Below, piece after piece: positions 1 to 12,157 of a stretch of 64,000 bases of DNA (positions are counted from its first letter, which is position 1; each line of letters opens with the position of its first letter). Location of the stretch: positions 910,501 to 974,500 of the forward strand of contig PPXM03000005.1 of the NCBI GenBank assembly GCA_003707065.3. Reading direction: 5' to 3'. The notes under the pieces were generated by a model. That model searched no databases. It was given only the letters and a program-made list of their open reading frames with translations, and was not told the DNA's origin. This stretch comes from Trigonopsis variabilis (Eukaryota > Ascomycota > Trigonopsidomycetes > Trigonopsidales > Trigonopsidaceae). Position numbers and translations under genes: made by a program.

Positions 1-3000
1 TTTGCCAAAGCACTGTCAAGGAGTCCATCGAGAAAGCTGAAAAACATATTGAAATTCCTACTAACATCCAAACGCATATGCAGGAATTCTTTCAATTTCT
101 CAGTATTCAGACTGCATGAATCAAGAGTGTAAGGAAAATTGGCGCTCTTTTCAAACCAACTAACCCCAGTTAAGTGTTTGTAATTTCCACAAAACTCGAA
201 GACCCAGCCAATCACTCGCCGGGTGAACTCTATATATTCGTCATAGCCAGAAGTTCTTTGGCTCAATGTCTGGTAATAATATCGAATTCCGTTCAATAGA
301 GAGGAGACATAAGCCCCATAAACACGCTTTAGTTGCTGAGATTCTGTAGCTCCCTGAACGTCATAACAGACCATCCGAGATAGCAACAAATGTAGGCATG
401 CTAGCCTGATTTTCGGCCAAGAAAGCTCTGATTTCACTATCTCGTCAAAGCCCTCCAGCAGTCCTCCATGGAAACCTAAAGCCAGTATATAATCTCTTTC
501 ATAACCTTCTACCGGTGAAGCTAGACATTTCATCAACATTCCAATAAAAAAGGTCTGATCGTAATTAAAGAGACCTTCATTTTTCCGCAGAAAATATGAC
601 AACCATAGTGGTTCTATGCGACGTCTAGTTGCGTTGTCTTCAAACCATTTGAAAGATCCTCTGCCATCTAGATAATGTGACCACTCCTGGACTTGTGTGT
701 CGGTAAGAAATTTAGCCACATTAGTGATACAATCAATCGACTTATGAAACAGTCGCGCTTCATTAAAGCATTTTGTGGTCGACACGTATTGAGATATCAT
801 TTGCAGAAGACTGCCCAGTGTACGATCCCTGATCATTAGACCGCAGCTAGTCCATTGCTCTTTTAGAGTATTCCTAGCTTCTTCAGCTTCCGCTTCAAGA
901 AATGACTCTCCAAACATGCTCTCAGATGAGGAAGCATTTGCCAACCTGGACTGAATGGACTCTAAACCTTGATTATATAATTCATTAACCTTATGTATAA
1001 AGAGATTCACGATTTCCAAGGAAAGATCAATGATTTCATCGTTAAAATCCTGCGCTCTAGAGAAGACTTCGTCGGTAGCAACAGACGAATACAAATGCAT
1101 AGCTTGATCGAAATTACTGATAGCTGCTAACTCATTCTTCTCTAGTATTCGCTTCAAGGATGTCAAGCACTCACTAATGAGCCAGAGATACCACTCCATA
1201 TTCATACTTCTTCTCTGCATTTCAGCGCTACCAATATCCGCAACTTTGTCATGTCGTTCTAATTTGAGGAATTTTTGAATCGAATCCCTTAAGAGATCAT
1301 TGTACCATTCCATAGCAGATGTAAGCTCTGTGGTGTTCTCGTTGGGTTTAGTATGGCATCCAAGAATAATCTGGACCATATAATACCATGTCTTTATACT
1401 GAGAATGCGTGCCCGGATATGTGACGACCGGATATCGATTACATCCCGAATCTGAACCACTGGAAGCCGGAGATTATAAGGCGCAACCCAGAACAGAGTT
1501 AATAAAAGCGAATAGTTATTTGCTAAAGCGTAGAGGTCTTTCATTTCGAGAGACATATCAGGAGGATAAAGCCTTCCGTTTAATGGAGTCACTCGCCCCA
1601 GAATTCGAGAAATCTTCCAAGATTTATCGGGGTCTTGCCCCTCAATAATCCCTTTTATACTCAGAGCAAGGCATTTGAGAAAGATGTGAAAGCATATGTT
1701 GGTATTAGAAAATTCTATCCGATGACTAGGATCAATAATGAAATCTGGGAATTCTGAGGCATTTCCAGATTCAAAGGTCAGGTTCTCAAGTCTTCGAGAA
1801 CCGAAGAAACCGTAGATATCAAAAACTACTTCATGCCCTCCTTTCCAATTCCATAAGCACTGCAGATTTAGTATCCTTCCTAGGGTAGAATGGAGATATT
1901 CTTGAGCCCTCACTGATGAATCATTATCTCCAGAGCGCAATACATAATCCAAACAGTATCTTACAGCGCTCCAGTTCGGGTCGCATGTTTCCCGGAATAT
2001 TCCTTTCATAGTGAACTGCTTTAAGGTCGATACAACAAAAATTGAGAACCAGATCTTCTCTAGATGTTCAAATGCCACGCTAGATTCACCTTCAAACCAT
2101 TTATTGATATCAAGGATACCATTCAACAGATCCCAGAAGCATTCATATTGTACACTCATAGAAGGAAGAACAATATCCAAGACTACGGTTGCCATAACCC
2201 ATGTTTCCAAGATAAATGATTGACTGGAAATTTCTCGATCAGCAGGACTGCGATGCCTCCTAATTTCTTCCTGTAAATCATCTAGACCATATTGAAACAA
2301 AATTTGGACAAGATTAACCGCAACTAGCGAGAATTCTTTTCCCAGATCAAAGAAGCCTAGATCATCAGGATGGTCCAAAACGGCCATATGACATTGATAT
2401 AAAAATATCATGCTGAATGAAAGACATCTCAACAAGACCTTTGAGCCAGTGGAATTGATATTCTCTTTGCATATATTAGCAATTTGTACCTTATCTAGCG
2501 ATTTCATTGCGAGATCTCGGAAGAGAATTATTATTGTCCGTAATTGCTCCACTGACATACTCTTGATCGTGCGACTGAGACAACGAGCAAAGAATGAAAA
2601 GAGAGTAGTTGTACTTTCAACAATACGGTCTCTGCCATCCTTATGTCCCCCCACAATGCTGTCTGTAATAGCATCAATATTGCCCCGGATGACTCGTTGA
2701 AATTCTTCATCAAAAGAACCCCATCGGACGACTCGAAGCGTCGAATCTAGATATGGAGACAAAAAAGCCTGCACATTGCTCTTGGTTTCTTCTAAGTGGC
2801 ATGCATCCTCTATAAGTCCTTCTCCAATCAGAGAACTCGGCGAGAATAATACGTGCTTATTGAACGGAGACATACCAAAAGTATTGGTAAATGTCATTGC
2901 AGGAAAATGAAACCTGAAAACAGGCTTCAGTCCTAACAGTACCGAACCATTATGACGTGGGCTTTCTTCCGTTGAAAAGACTTGACCCATGAGTTCATCT

Positions 3001-5204
3001 TCATCTTTCTCAAATTCAAACTGGGGACGGAAATCCCTATTTCCGTTATGTCTCCTGGGAACACCTTTCCTCAGATTTTTGGTCGTCGAGTTTCGGTTTT
3101 TAATCGCTATCAGACGACTTCGGTCGTTTCGTGGAGCAAATTTACCTGACTCCATTTCTAGTTGAGCTGGTCTCGGCTCAATGTCCCGATGAAGTAGCCT
3201 TGACAAATTACCATGTGAAGGAGCTTCTGGTTGAGCCTGATCCTTGATGTGATCAAGATCAATAAAGTTTCGCGCCTTGGTCTCTTGAAACTTCAAATAG
3301 GCTTCCCCGGGAGAACGGTTCTTCGTCAGAGTTGTTGATTTTCTTCCTATAGAAGGTGGTCTAGGAATAGATGTCTTGCGCCGTTTATGGGCAGTGCGGA
3401 CAACTTCAGATGTTCCTCTTCTCCAACTTTGCAAAGCTACGACGGATTCTGCACCATCTGAAGAATCATCCAAGTCAAAATACTTGTTATAAGGATAATG
3501 CCGCCCTTCATCAGTTCTCTTGCGGGCAGTTCGGGAAGCAATACTGAGAAACTTAGGAACATGTCTTCGGTCCTTTTGAAGCATAAATACTGCGTCGACA
3601 ATGCCAGCTTTATGAGGCCAATTCTTTGGCTTTGCGACTTTTGAACGCGTCTTTCGTCTACTATCCGCTCTTGAGTCCGCATTTAGAGTCTGCTGAACTA
3701 GTTTTCGTCGATTTTTTGGTCTAGGAGACGGCCGAGATAGCATATAATTAAATCCCTCCATATCAGTATTTGATCTCTCTCTTGATGCCAGTGGTTGACG
3801 GTCAGAGATTATGTTTTGCTGCATTGCATTTTTCTCAGATACTGGTTCGCTTTCACTTTCTGAATCTCGGAAAATTTCATTATTCTGACTCAAGGAGCGT
3901 TCTTTCTCAGACTCTCGAGGACCTTTACGCATTTTTATCTTGGCCACGCCTCTTCGATTATCATCCACAGTCGTCTTTGTGGCGGTTTTTGTCCCACGCG
4001 ACCGTGCTTTCCTTTTCTCTTGATTGTATTTTTCAATTGAGAAAAACGAGGGTGGTAATACGCCACGCACTTGCCGTTTCAATCTTTCTAGCTCAACCAA
4101 AGCCTCTGTCTGAGAATCCAACGAACTACCAGACTCATCGGAAGGCAACTCTTCGTCAGAGTCCGACTCCATCACATGCTGCATATTTGGAGACGGCCCT
4201 TGTGATGAGCCTTGAGTAAGAGTAATTGGCTGATCATTCTCATTGAGACTGTCACTAAACAGTACACCAATTTTTCTTCTCTTATGACGCCTTAAGAATG
4301 TATCTTGAGAAGCAGGAACGGAAACAGAGTCAATCTGTGATGATCTTTGAGTATTCACACGAACTTTACTTTGTCGTGGTCTAACTGAGTTTTCTTTTGC
4401 TCTCTTATCTCCTCTTTCAGGGATGGTGACACGAACAGGTTTGAGACCGTTTCTCTTCATTTGCTGCTCGTACCGAAGCCTTTCATAGAAGTAAGGTCTA
4501 ATCTGAGCAGCCTTTCTAGGCCGTAAATTTCTCTGCTGGATTACCCTATTATTGATCGAAGTCACAATATCATCAGGTCCGTAGATGGCTGCTGAAACCT
4601 TGGATATATCAAAAGAGGAAGTAGAAGACTGGGATCCTTTTTTAGGGCCACTGCGAATATCTTGGTTGTTAGGATTCTCATTTATGTTAGATAGGACATC
4701 GGTACGATCTTGCAAGTCCAAAGATAAAGAAGTCAGACTAGATGATTGTGAATCACTGAATAGATCGTCAAGCTTAAACATCTAAATGTCAGAACATCGA
4801 TGTAGATAACAATCCTTACAGCTTTGCCTTCGTTCATGCGAGACAACTCTTCGACTTCAGTGGGCGCCTCGGAATCATTAAGATCTGACCTAATGACGTT
4901 CTTATCGCGTAAGTAATTAATCTTCTAGTGTCCCTACCTCGCTGTTCCAAGCAGGCTCAGATACAAATATATCGTCTCTTTCCTACAGAGTTAGATCGAC
5001 GTAAAAGGCTCTTCGACATACGCCTCCAACAGGAAGAATGAGATCATCATCACTAACTTCATTAGGTGAGGAAGGAATCAAGGATCTGTAGAAAGAAGGT
5101 CGAACGTCAGGGAAGCCGGCGCTGCCACGATAGGTAAAATAATCTAATGTCGCGTCTGATGCTTCTGAATCAGGAATAAAATCCTCTAGAGCATCATTTG
5201 ACAT
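1..5204 (-). CDS. MMS22: Mms22/Mus7-family replication-repair protein (C-terminus beyond window)
   Basis: Large nuclear protein of the Mus7/Mms22 family, known as substrate adaptor of the Rtt101-Mms1 cullin ligase that helps repair stalled replication forks. I read four exons: 5204-5022, 4982-4938, 4900-4820 and 4781 to the window edge, with introns of 37-39 nt. The last exon is one unbroken frame of about 1,590 codons that exits at position 1, so the end of the protein is missing. The visible part is about 1,700 residues. The first half is polar and basic with many Ser/Arg/Lys stretches. It contains a short conserved block GVLPPSFFSI near residue 342, which resembles the family's GVLPASW element. 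The second half is helical; a block around residue 1,210 (RSSHIRARILSIKTWYYM) looks like the conserved Mus7 core. Start chosen at the ATG whose product begins MSNDALEDFIPDSE. Identity rests on these blocks and on size. Confidence 0.75.
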
Positions 5205-5417
5205 GATCCCATTGCAATCCGTAGCTCCTGGCTTGACTTTATTGGACTTGTTCGCGCGAGAGTAGACGAGCTCACCAAAGCCTGACCCAACGTGACACGT
5301 CCAAAGTCACGAAACGAGACGACTTCCTTTTTGACCCCTGGAAATTGCCTATGTTATACTTATCGAGTGTCTAAAGAGACTGGACAATTTGATTATCAGC
5401 CTACATTACAGACGTCA

Positions 5418-6867
5418 ATGGGCAAAATGGTGGTATATTCCCCATCCAAAGCTAAGCGAGACCAGTTAAGGTCTGGGGTTTCCACGAAGTTAGGAATGGC
5501 CTTGCTTGCGTTTGTCATTGCCGTTCTATCATTTTCTATTGGTATTGCTAGCCATATTGAGCCCTTAGGGCCAAAGATTGGCCGAGAAAATGCGACTTTA
5601 CTGATGCTTGTTAGGTGCGTATCATGATTATCCCAGTTAACATGAAAAGAAACAGTGAACTCGGTATGGCATTACATAGTATACGTCAAATTGAAGACCG
5701 TTTCAACAAGCATTATAAATATCCTTGGACGTTCCTAAATGATGTTCCATTTACGGATACTGTACGACATATAGCTTATCGATTTCTAACCTGTCAAGTT
5801 CATTCGGCACACAAGCAACATAGTGTCAGGTGGAGCAGAATATGGTGAGATTCTCTTTGTCATGTCTTATTTCAGGCTTGGTTCCTCGAGATCATTGGGC
5901 TATTCCGCCATCTATCGACCTAGTAAAATTACAAGATCGAATGGTACAGCTTGATAAAGAAGGAGTTATCTATGGAATTTCGAAGTCGTATAGGTATACC
6001 TTCCTAAAAGATCAAATTAATGTTTTTAGGCAGATGTGTAGGTTCTTTTCGGGCTTCTTCTTTAGAAATCCAGCTGTAACCAAATATGAATGGTAAGTAT
6101 ATTAACGCCTGCATCCAAAACATTAACGATCAGGTACTGGAGAGTAGAACCTCTAATTGAGTTCAACTGTGATCAGCTATAGTAAGTGGCAATCACTTTA
6201 TCTTTCTCATTTTAGTGATCCTTTTGAATTTATGCGCGAAAATAACAAGACTTATGGTTTCGTTATTGCTCTTCCCGAATATGAACCCACAATTACTACC
6301 CTATGGAATCGGACCACAGAGTTCTTCAGTGATAATCCCCAATATATAGCAGAGAATAATTCTCTAGACTTCATAACAGATTCAGGAAAAGGATTACAAG
6401 ATAGTTATAATCTCTGCCATTTTTGGAGCAACTTTGAGATCGCAAGATTTGATTTCTATCAAAGCGAAGGCTATATAAAGTACTTTGAATATTTGGACAA
6501 GAATGAGGGCTTCTTTTATGAACGATGGGTAAATATGATATAAAAGAAAATCCTCCTCTAACCACTAGGGCGACGCTCCTGTCCATACACTTGCCCTAGC
6601 TATCATGCTCTCAAATGCTCAGATCCATCATTTTTCAGATATGGCATATTTTCATCCTCCATAGTAAGATCGATTAAGCTGTTCTGATCCTAACATAAAA
6701 GTGGCCGGTGCCCTGCAGACGACGAATCCCATTTATCAGGAAGGTGCGTTTGTTCCAGAACAATTTCGTTCGATTACCATTGGTATAGTTGCCTGCCCCG
6801 TTGGTTGGACTTGGTTGGAACAGCTCCAGGATCAGTGTACTGGGGCTATCCTGAGGATTATAGGTAA
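5418..6867 (+). CDS. GT15 alpha-1,2-mannosyltransferase (Kre2/Mnt1/Ktr family)
   Basis: Golgi type II membrane mannosyltransferase that extends N- and O-linked glycans with GDP-mannose. Nine exons (5418-5614, 5650-5761, 5799-5844, 5876-5993, 6030-6092, 6134-6181, 6216-6528, 6569-6663, 6702-6867) give 385 residues, a normal family length. All eight introns are 31-41 nt and keep frame. A short cytosolic tail is followed by a membrane anchor at about residues 25-45. Family signatures are NSELGMALHSIRQIEDRFN, FLNDVPFTDTF, MCRFFSGFFFRNP, YNLCHFWSNFEI, EGFFYERWGDAPVH and a C-terminal cysteine-containing tail. The usual YWRVEPD metal-site motif reads YWRVEPL (residues 180-186). An upstream in-frame stretch to 5292 has no ATG, so I start at 5418. 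Family assignment is certain; which KTR paralogue is not. Confidence 0.93.
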
Positions 6868-6899
6868 GCGCTAGACATGTAAAATAGACAAAAAAGCAT

Positions 6900-7397
6900 T
6901 CATTTCTTTTCCTCTTTAACATAGTAAAAAGGTGGTTTAGCGTCCATTGCATGTTCAAAAGGTTTCCATTGATAATCATCACCAGAATCAACTTTGAGAT
7001 CATCCATAGTCACTTCGACTATCGCATTCGTTAGTCTTACCAGTGGTTCTTTTTCAGAGACATTTAGCTCTTTAATCTTTTCCACAAAGTTCAACTGAGT
7101 CCTTAAATGTCGTGCCATAGTGCTTTCTTCATCTGCGGACTTGGGCAGGGGAAGAGCTGCCATCTTCAATAACTGATTGAGCCTTTCCGCTGAGACAGCT
7201 GGTTCCGATAAAGTATCTTCAAATTCAAGGAAGCTAAGATCCTCAGATGGGCTATCGAAGAATTTTTCAAGCGCTTCCTCTGAATCGATATTTTTAAACT
7301 GCTTATTGGAGCTATAGTGTTTAATTCCAGTTCCAGTTCTCCGTAACTGAGCTCTCATGAAGGTATTTGAGACCTTGCTAAAGCATCTCGTTGACAT
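6900..7397 (-). CDS. GatC-like subunit of mitochondrial glutamyl-tRNA(Gln) amidotransferase
   Basis: Single-exon 165-residue protein. The first 30 residues are Ser/Arg-rich and low in acid, as in a mitochondrial presequence. Residues about 70-125 match the GatC pattern: LNQLLKMAALPLP, a short helix, then FVEKIKELNVSEKEPLVRL. GatC/GatF wraps around GatA and GatB and stabilises the enzyme that converts Glu-tRNA(Gln) to Gln-tRNA(Gln) in mitochondria. Catalysis lies in the partner subunits, so there are no active-site residues to inspect. The stop is 33 nt from the mannosyltransferase stop on the other strand, so the two 3' ends almost touch. The alternative is a fungal GatF-type subunit; the match is modest. 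Confidence 0.62.
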   Translation of the reverse strand: MSTRCFSKVSNTFMRAQLRRTGTGIKHYSSNKQFKNIDSEEALEKFFDSPSEDLSFLEFEDTLSEPAVSAERLNQLLKMAALPLPKSADEESTMARHLRTQLNFVEKIKELNVSEKEPLVRLTNAIVEVTMDDLKVDSGDDYQWKPFEHAMDAKPPFYYVKEEKK

Positions 7398-7669
7398 CTT
7401 GATTTCGTTAGGTCGATTACAGAGTTTATTACGCCTCTAGTCGCTTTAGTGACAGCTGCAAAGATTGTAGCAACCGAAAATCGCTAGCGCAATTGTCTCT
7501 CATGCTTCGGTTTACAACTATTAGGCTACACCTTGAGAAAAATCGACTATTCATTTTAACTTAAAACCAGTCAGATACACACCAATGAGCAATGGCTCGC
7601 AAGCATCAGAACTCCAAATCTCTCCCAAGAAACACCATGCCAGAAAAGAACAGAAAAAAATCTAACAGC

Positions 7670-9524
7670 TCAGAGTAAATCTTCACCAAGATGCTTCGTA
7701 ATCTTATCGATCTCTTCATCCAGATCAAGTATACTCTGTTGTAATGCATCCACCTCATCATTCTTCCGACGTTTTCTCGCCTCATTTAACATACCTTCGA
7801 CTAAGAAATGCTGCTCCTTTAATACAATCAATTGCTGACGAACTTCATCCAGATCAGCCGCTGGTACGTCATCATTGGGCAGTGAGACGTTACTCTCGGC
7901 GAGGTCCGATAATGACACGGTCTGTGATGAAGCGGTACTTATATTCGATTCCTGTTGATGTAATACTTTCGGTAGAGACTGTAACGGCAACATATGGATC
8001 TCCAAAAACTGGACACACGACATGTAAATGGCTTTTGCGATCCTATTCAAGGTGTCCGAGTATTGGGCTTGATTGACTATCCGTTTGGCCAAAGAATCAT
8101 ACTGAGCAAACGAATCGAGCAAACGCTTGCGGACTCGTTTGGCATAGACCAATTTATCGTGTGAAGGGGGAACATAGGGGTCATTTATTTCTTCCAACAG
8201 CGACTGAAATTTGGGCAGCATGTCCAAGATCCCTTTTTCAAACTGTAAAAGGATCTTGTAACTCTTAACGAATGATGGCTCATCACTAGAGATATCGCGC
8301 TGAAAATCCTGTCGTTCAAAAACCTTCGTATAACAGGATTTGCACACTCTAATAGACGTAAAGAGATCCCCTTCTTCAGGTTGAACAAGTTCCTTTCTAT
8401 CTGAATTTGGAGATAAGTTTAGAAGGACATTAGCCGAGCACCCGGTTGCTGCATCTCCACATACCACCCGACCACAAAGTCGACAATGATGTCGCCTTAA
8501 AGCGAAACTAAAGGGCTGGTGACAATATGGACACAATATAACATCGTCCTTTTGCCATGGTACTACAGCCTGTTCTATTGACCGTTTCATGGGGACATTA
8601 TTAGAAAAGAACGATTTTCGATCTCGCTCTCTTTTATATTCGCGAAGAGCATTGGTCAAGGTGTCTAATCGATGTTCCAACATATTTATCTCTAGGTATT
8701 TTCGACCCATGGTTTTCGATCGAGTGTTTTTGAAACTGTCGGTGACGTCTCGTACGGTGCCTTCACTATCATTATAGCCAGGACGTGATTTAAAACAGCT
8801 TTCGCATACGCGACACCACGTCCCATGAACAGGCTCATAAGTGGCCGCTCGAGAGAGTTTCATCTGATACATGGTATGAGTCTCGCAGAATAATTTTCCA
8901 CAATATCGACAGTTCACTCTTCCGGTTCGAAGGTTTAGGGTCCTTTCGCATCTAGGATCAGAACAATGATCATTTGCGGTCGGATGCTGCCAATGATCTC
9001 GTCTTACCACATCTTCAGACGAGATCGGCGTAGTTTCAGCCGCTGATTCCTCTGACTCGCCGTTTCGTTCAAACGGTTCTATTCCTTTGATGCTCTGATG
9101 GAAAACCGCTGCCACTGGCTGAAGCTTTTTGGCTTTAGCCACTCGTTTCTTGAACCAGCTTCTTAAATCTTCATTTTCTACTCTGTCAACCTCAGTGTGA
9201 ACGTCATCAAGATGCCTAGAGTTAATAAATTACCGGTACAATACAGAAAAGGAGACCTCGTACCTATTAAGTTGAAGCAAAGAAGTCTAAATGGGTCAGT
9301 TATCGCCCCTATAGACGAATGAAACTCACCATGTGCTCGTTGCATATCGGACAGTAAAGCTGAACTTCCTCAGAAGTCGAGCTTGAAGTTTCAATAGACG
9401 ACGGCGATGCAGAAAATTTATGTAGATCACGAAGCTCTTTCGAAGATGAAGAATTCAGTGCACGGTTAGAGGGTACTCCTAATACTCTCCCAGGCGGCTT
9501 TTTGGGCTTTGGTGCCCCAGACAT
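7670..9524 (-). CDS. PEP7: PEP7/VAC1 (rabenosyn-like) endosomal tethering protein with FYVE domains
   Basis: Endosome docking factor that binds PI3P, Rab5/Vps21 and the SM protein Vps45 in Golgi-to-vacuole traffic. Three exons, 9524-9330, a 23-nt exon 9286-9264, and 9215-7670, give 587 residues. The micro-exon is supported because it completes an N-terminal C2H2 finger (CPIC at 58-61, HLDDVH at 74-79). A first zinc cluster lies around residues 157-215. A canonical FYVE domain follows near 300-370, with RRHHCRLCGRVVC (the PI3P-binding basic motif). After helical linkers, the C-terminus is a coiled segment resembling the rabenosyn Rab-binding hairpin. Domain order and length fit fungal Pep7/Vac1. 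It shares a 436-bp intergenic region with PAC3, which starts on the opposite strand. Confidence 0.9.
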
Positions 9525-9960
9525 CGCGCCTAGAGTCGTCTAGAATCGTAAAAGAATGCTGCAGCCCAAGATTACGTCAGATAGAGAATCTTTGAGTGAC
9601 GGTTGAGAAAAGGAAGAATCAACGAGCCTGTGTGTGGGTGCGAGGCAGCCACGGCCCGGGATTTAACAACGCAGCCGTTGCGGGCGCGATTGGAAGTGAT
9701 ATGTCCCAAGCCAGGGACGGCGGAAGAAAATAATCGCCATAACGATCATCCTCGAACTAATCAGAAAAGAGACAGAGCTGATCTTATGTTACCTTTAAAA
9801 ATGTCTCTCCTTTGGGCTTTCCTCGCTTCTTTTTTTTGCTCCCTACTTGTCTCTCGTTCACAGTGATACCGATGGGCGTTACAGCTCGCTTCATTCTGAT
9901 CTAAATAAAGTTCACAAATATCATAGACGATAGCACGCGAGCTGGCATTCTTTCGAATCG
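9525..9960. other. Intergenic, bidirectional promoter region PEP7 / PAC3
   Basis: 436 bp between two divergently transcribed starts. It contains a GC-richer stretch near 9640-9730 and a run of eight T near 9830. Short open frames on both strands here overlap each other and resemble nothing I know. I see no RNA gene. Confidence 0.5.
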
Positions 9961-10413
9961 ATGTATCCTGCATCGTTCAAGTCTGCTGAAGGCAATGAGA
10001 TTTCAGTGATGGCAGAAGGTTTCAACGACCGAGTAATTATCCAAGTGACTAGATCAGGGCGAATAGGGCAAGTGGTAGGTGAAGTACTTGATCAAAATAT
10101 TAATTAACTTTAGTATGCTTTGAAATTATCTGGAGTACCTCAATACGGAGGTCCCAAGCATAATGGGTCCCTTGATAGTTACGATGATTATTCTCAAGAT
10201 CAAGTTCTAAGTCCTATCTCTCTGGTTGGAGGATCAGATAACCCAGGAGGGCATGCTCTTGCGGCTTCAATTGGTGGCTTAATATCGAGAGAATCGCCTG
10301 ATGAAAGTAGAACTATTATTGTTATGGCAGGAATAGCTAAATCAAGAGATGATGAGACAATTATTGACCTCAAAGAAATCCTATCTCTTGTTGATCAATG
10401 CCGAGTCTGGTAA
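9961..10413 (+). CDS. PAC3: Proteasome assembly chaperone 3 (PSMG3/Poc3-Irc25 type)
   Basis: Small chaperone that acts with PAC4/Poc4 in building the alpha ring of the 20S proteasome. Exons 9961-10074 and 10114-10413 give 137 residues; the intron is 39 nt with a TTAAC branch site. The core GFNDRVIIQVTRSGRIGQV resembles the PAC3 first strand, and SRTIIVMAGIAKSRDDE the second half. The C-terminus CRVW closely resembles the CQVW end of human PAC3, which argues that translation stops at 10413 and does not continue through a possible intron (10410-10492) to an alternative short tail. A second in-frame ATG at 10009 is an alternative start close to the conserved core. RPT2, another proteasome gene, lies 45 kb away. 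Confidence 0.8.
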
Positions 10414-10973
10414 GATTGTCAAGGAATATCACTTTTTCTCTACTAATATTTGATGTTGGGGATCTAATTCGAACATTTTTCTTTTCCTATAGTTCTAAAT
10501 AGGATAACCGAGTGTCACAGCAGACCTTAAAATATAAGGTCTGATATGAGAATCATATGTGTCATACTCTTTTACTTGTCCTTGAGCATTTATTGTCGAT
10601 CTTGGCCCAGGGATCGAGAGATTATGTGAGTGCCATTGATCGCGCAGTTTTATAACTTCTCCTCGTACTTTAGGCAATTTGTCGCGTGTTAAAGAATCTC
10701 AATATATTGTATACTAATGTCGTATAAATGAATATATGTACGATTCACATTAAATCAAACCTATGTTCTTCACTTTTTGATCTTCGACGGATATTTGATT
10801 CTAATCTATATTAGTCCGATACTACGGGGAGAAATAACTATGGGAATTCCCATTCCTATCCATCTGTGACCTTAGCTGATTGGTCTTGTTAATTCAGACT
10901 ATATTTTAAACTCTTGTGACCATTGTTATATAACATCACCGTTACTCATTGTGGGCGTTTCATCTTGTTGACA
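10414..10973. other. Intergenic between PAC3 and PNP with an unidentified minus-strand frame
   Basis: 560 bp. It holds the 3' flank of PAC3 and the promoter of the nucleoside phosphorylase. A minus-strand open stretch (about 10695 down to 10495, 67 codons, no internal ATG) reads like protein and could be a terminal exon; see the findings. Nothing else recognisable. Confidence 0.45.
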
Positions 10974-11964
10974 ATGAGCGACATTGATTTCGAAGTTGAG
11001 GAGGCCGTTAATTACATTCTCTCTCGAATTTCAAAAGTGCCGTCAGTCGCGGTTGTTTGCGGCTCTGGTTTATCTGGTCTCGCTAATGAATTATCCGATG
11101 AGCAAACCGAATGCTTGTCTTTCTCGGAAATTCCTTATTGGAAGCAATCTACAGGTATAAATGTGACATATCTATTCTAATATCCAGTTCCCGGACATCG
11201 TGGTCAGCTGAAATTCTGTTCCGTTGGTCGCCATGATATAGTGGCCATGCTTGGGCGCCTACAGTGAGTAAAGGCCCGGTAAAATGGGGCTAATTCCAAG
11301 TTTCTACGAGGGTCATAGTATCAAAGACACTATATTTCCTATCCGAGTCTTTGGAAGATTAGGCGTAAAGATTGTCGTTCTTACCAATGCTGCAGGCGGC
11401 TTAAATTCCAAGTTCAATGTGGGTGACTTTATGGTTGTTAATGATGTATGATTGATGATAATATATTTCTGACCCTAGCATCTCAATATTCCAGGGATGT
11501 GCGGTATTAACCCTCTCATAGGGCCGAATGATGAGGCTTTGGGACCTCGCTTCACTCCGGTCAGTGATGCCTATGACCTAGGCCTGCGTCAGCTTTTCTT
11601 TGAGTGCTCATCAAGAGTGCAGATCGATAGAGAGATTCATGAAGGCACTTATGCCTATGTTACAGGCCCGTCATATGAAAGTCGGTCCGATGGTCGCTTT
11701 CTACGATTGGCTGGAGCCGATGCCGTAGGGATGAGTACTGTTCCTGAGGTATTAGTTGCTCGATGGGCTGGAATGAGAGTATTTGCTCTCAGTCTTATTA
11801 CTAATGCAGTGGTTTTGGACGAACCACCTTCTGGCAGAGATCTCACAACCTCGTTTTCCGAAAAGGAAGGCAAGGCTTCGCACGAAGAAGTACTCACCAC
11901 TTCTCATGAAGCGGCAGAAGATGTTATCAAGATTGTGTTTGAATTTCTTGTTAGTCTTCCATAG
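10974..11964 (+). CDS. PNP1: Purine nucleoside phosphorylase
   Basis: Splits inosine/guanosine with phosphate into base plus ribose-1-phosphate in cytosolic purine salvage. Four exons, 10974-11154, 11188-11263, 11301-11445 and 11479-11964, give 295 residues, typical for trimeric PNP. Motifs in order: CGSGLSGLA (phosphate loop), VPGHRGQL, HFYEGHS, TNAAGGLNSKFNVGDFMVVN, GPSYESRSDGRF, GADAVGMSTVPEVLVAR and SLITNAV (base-binding Asn). The residue aligned to the human Glu201 base contact is Asp (see findings). The first ATG with a good product is used. Introns are 33-37 nt. Confidence 0.95.
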
Positions 11965-12157
11965 ACGACGAATAGTTAATGTGTACGCTGACCGGAACGC
12001 AGTTGATCAAGTAAATGTCCTTTTTGAATGCATAAATAGATATTTATACATTTTGCATCTCTGCTTGTATAATCGGTAATCCTAAAACTCTGTATTAATC
12101 ATTTTGCCCTTGTAACGCTCTCAGTCTCTCGACGTCGTTCGACTCTCTGCCTGGCCA

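Noticed and set aside
10410-10502. Extra 3' intron and three-residue tail for PAC3
   Set aside because: The unspliced end CRVW matches the C-terminus of animal PAC3 (CQVW), so termination at 10413 is better.
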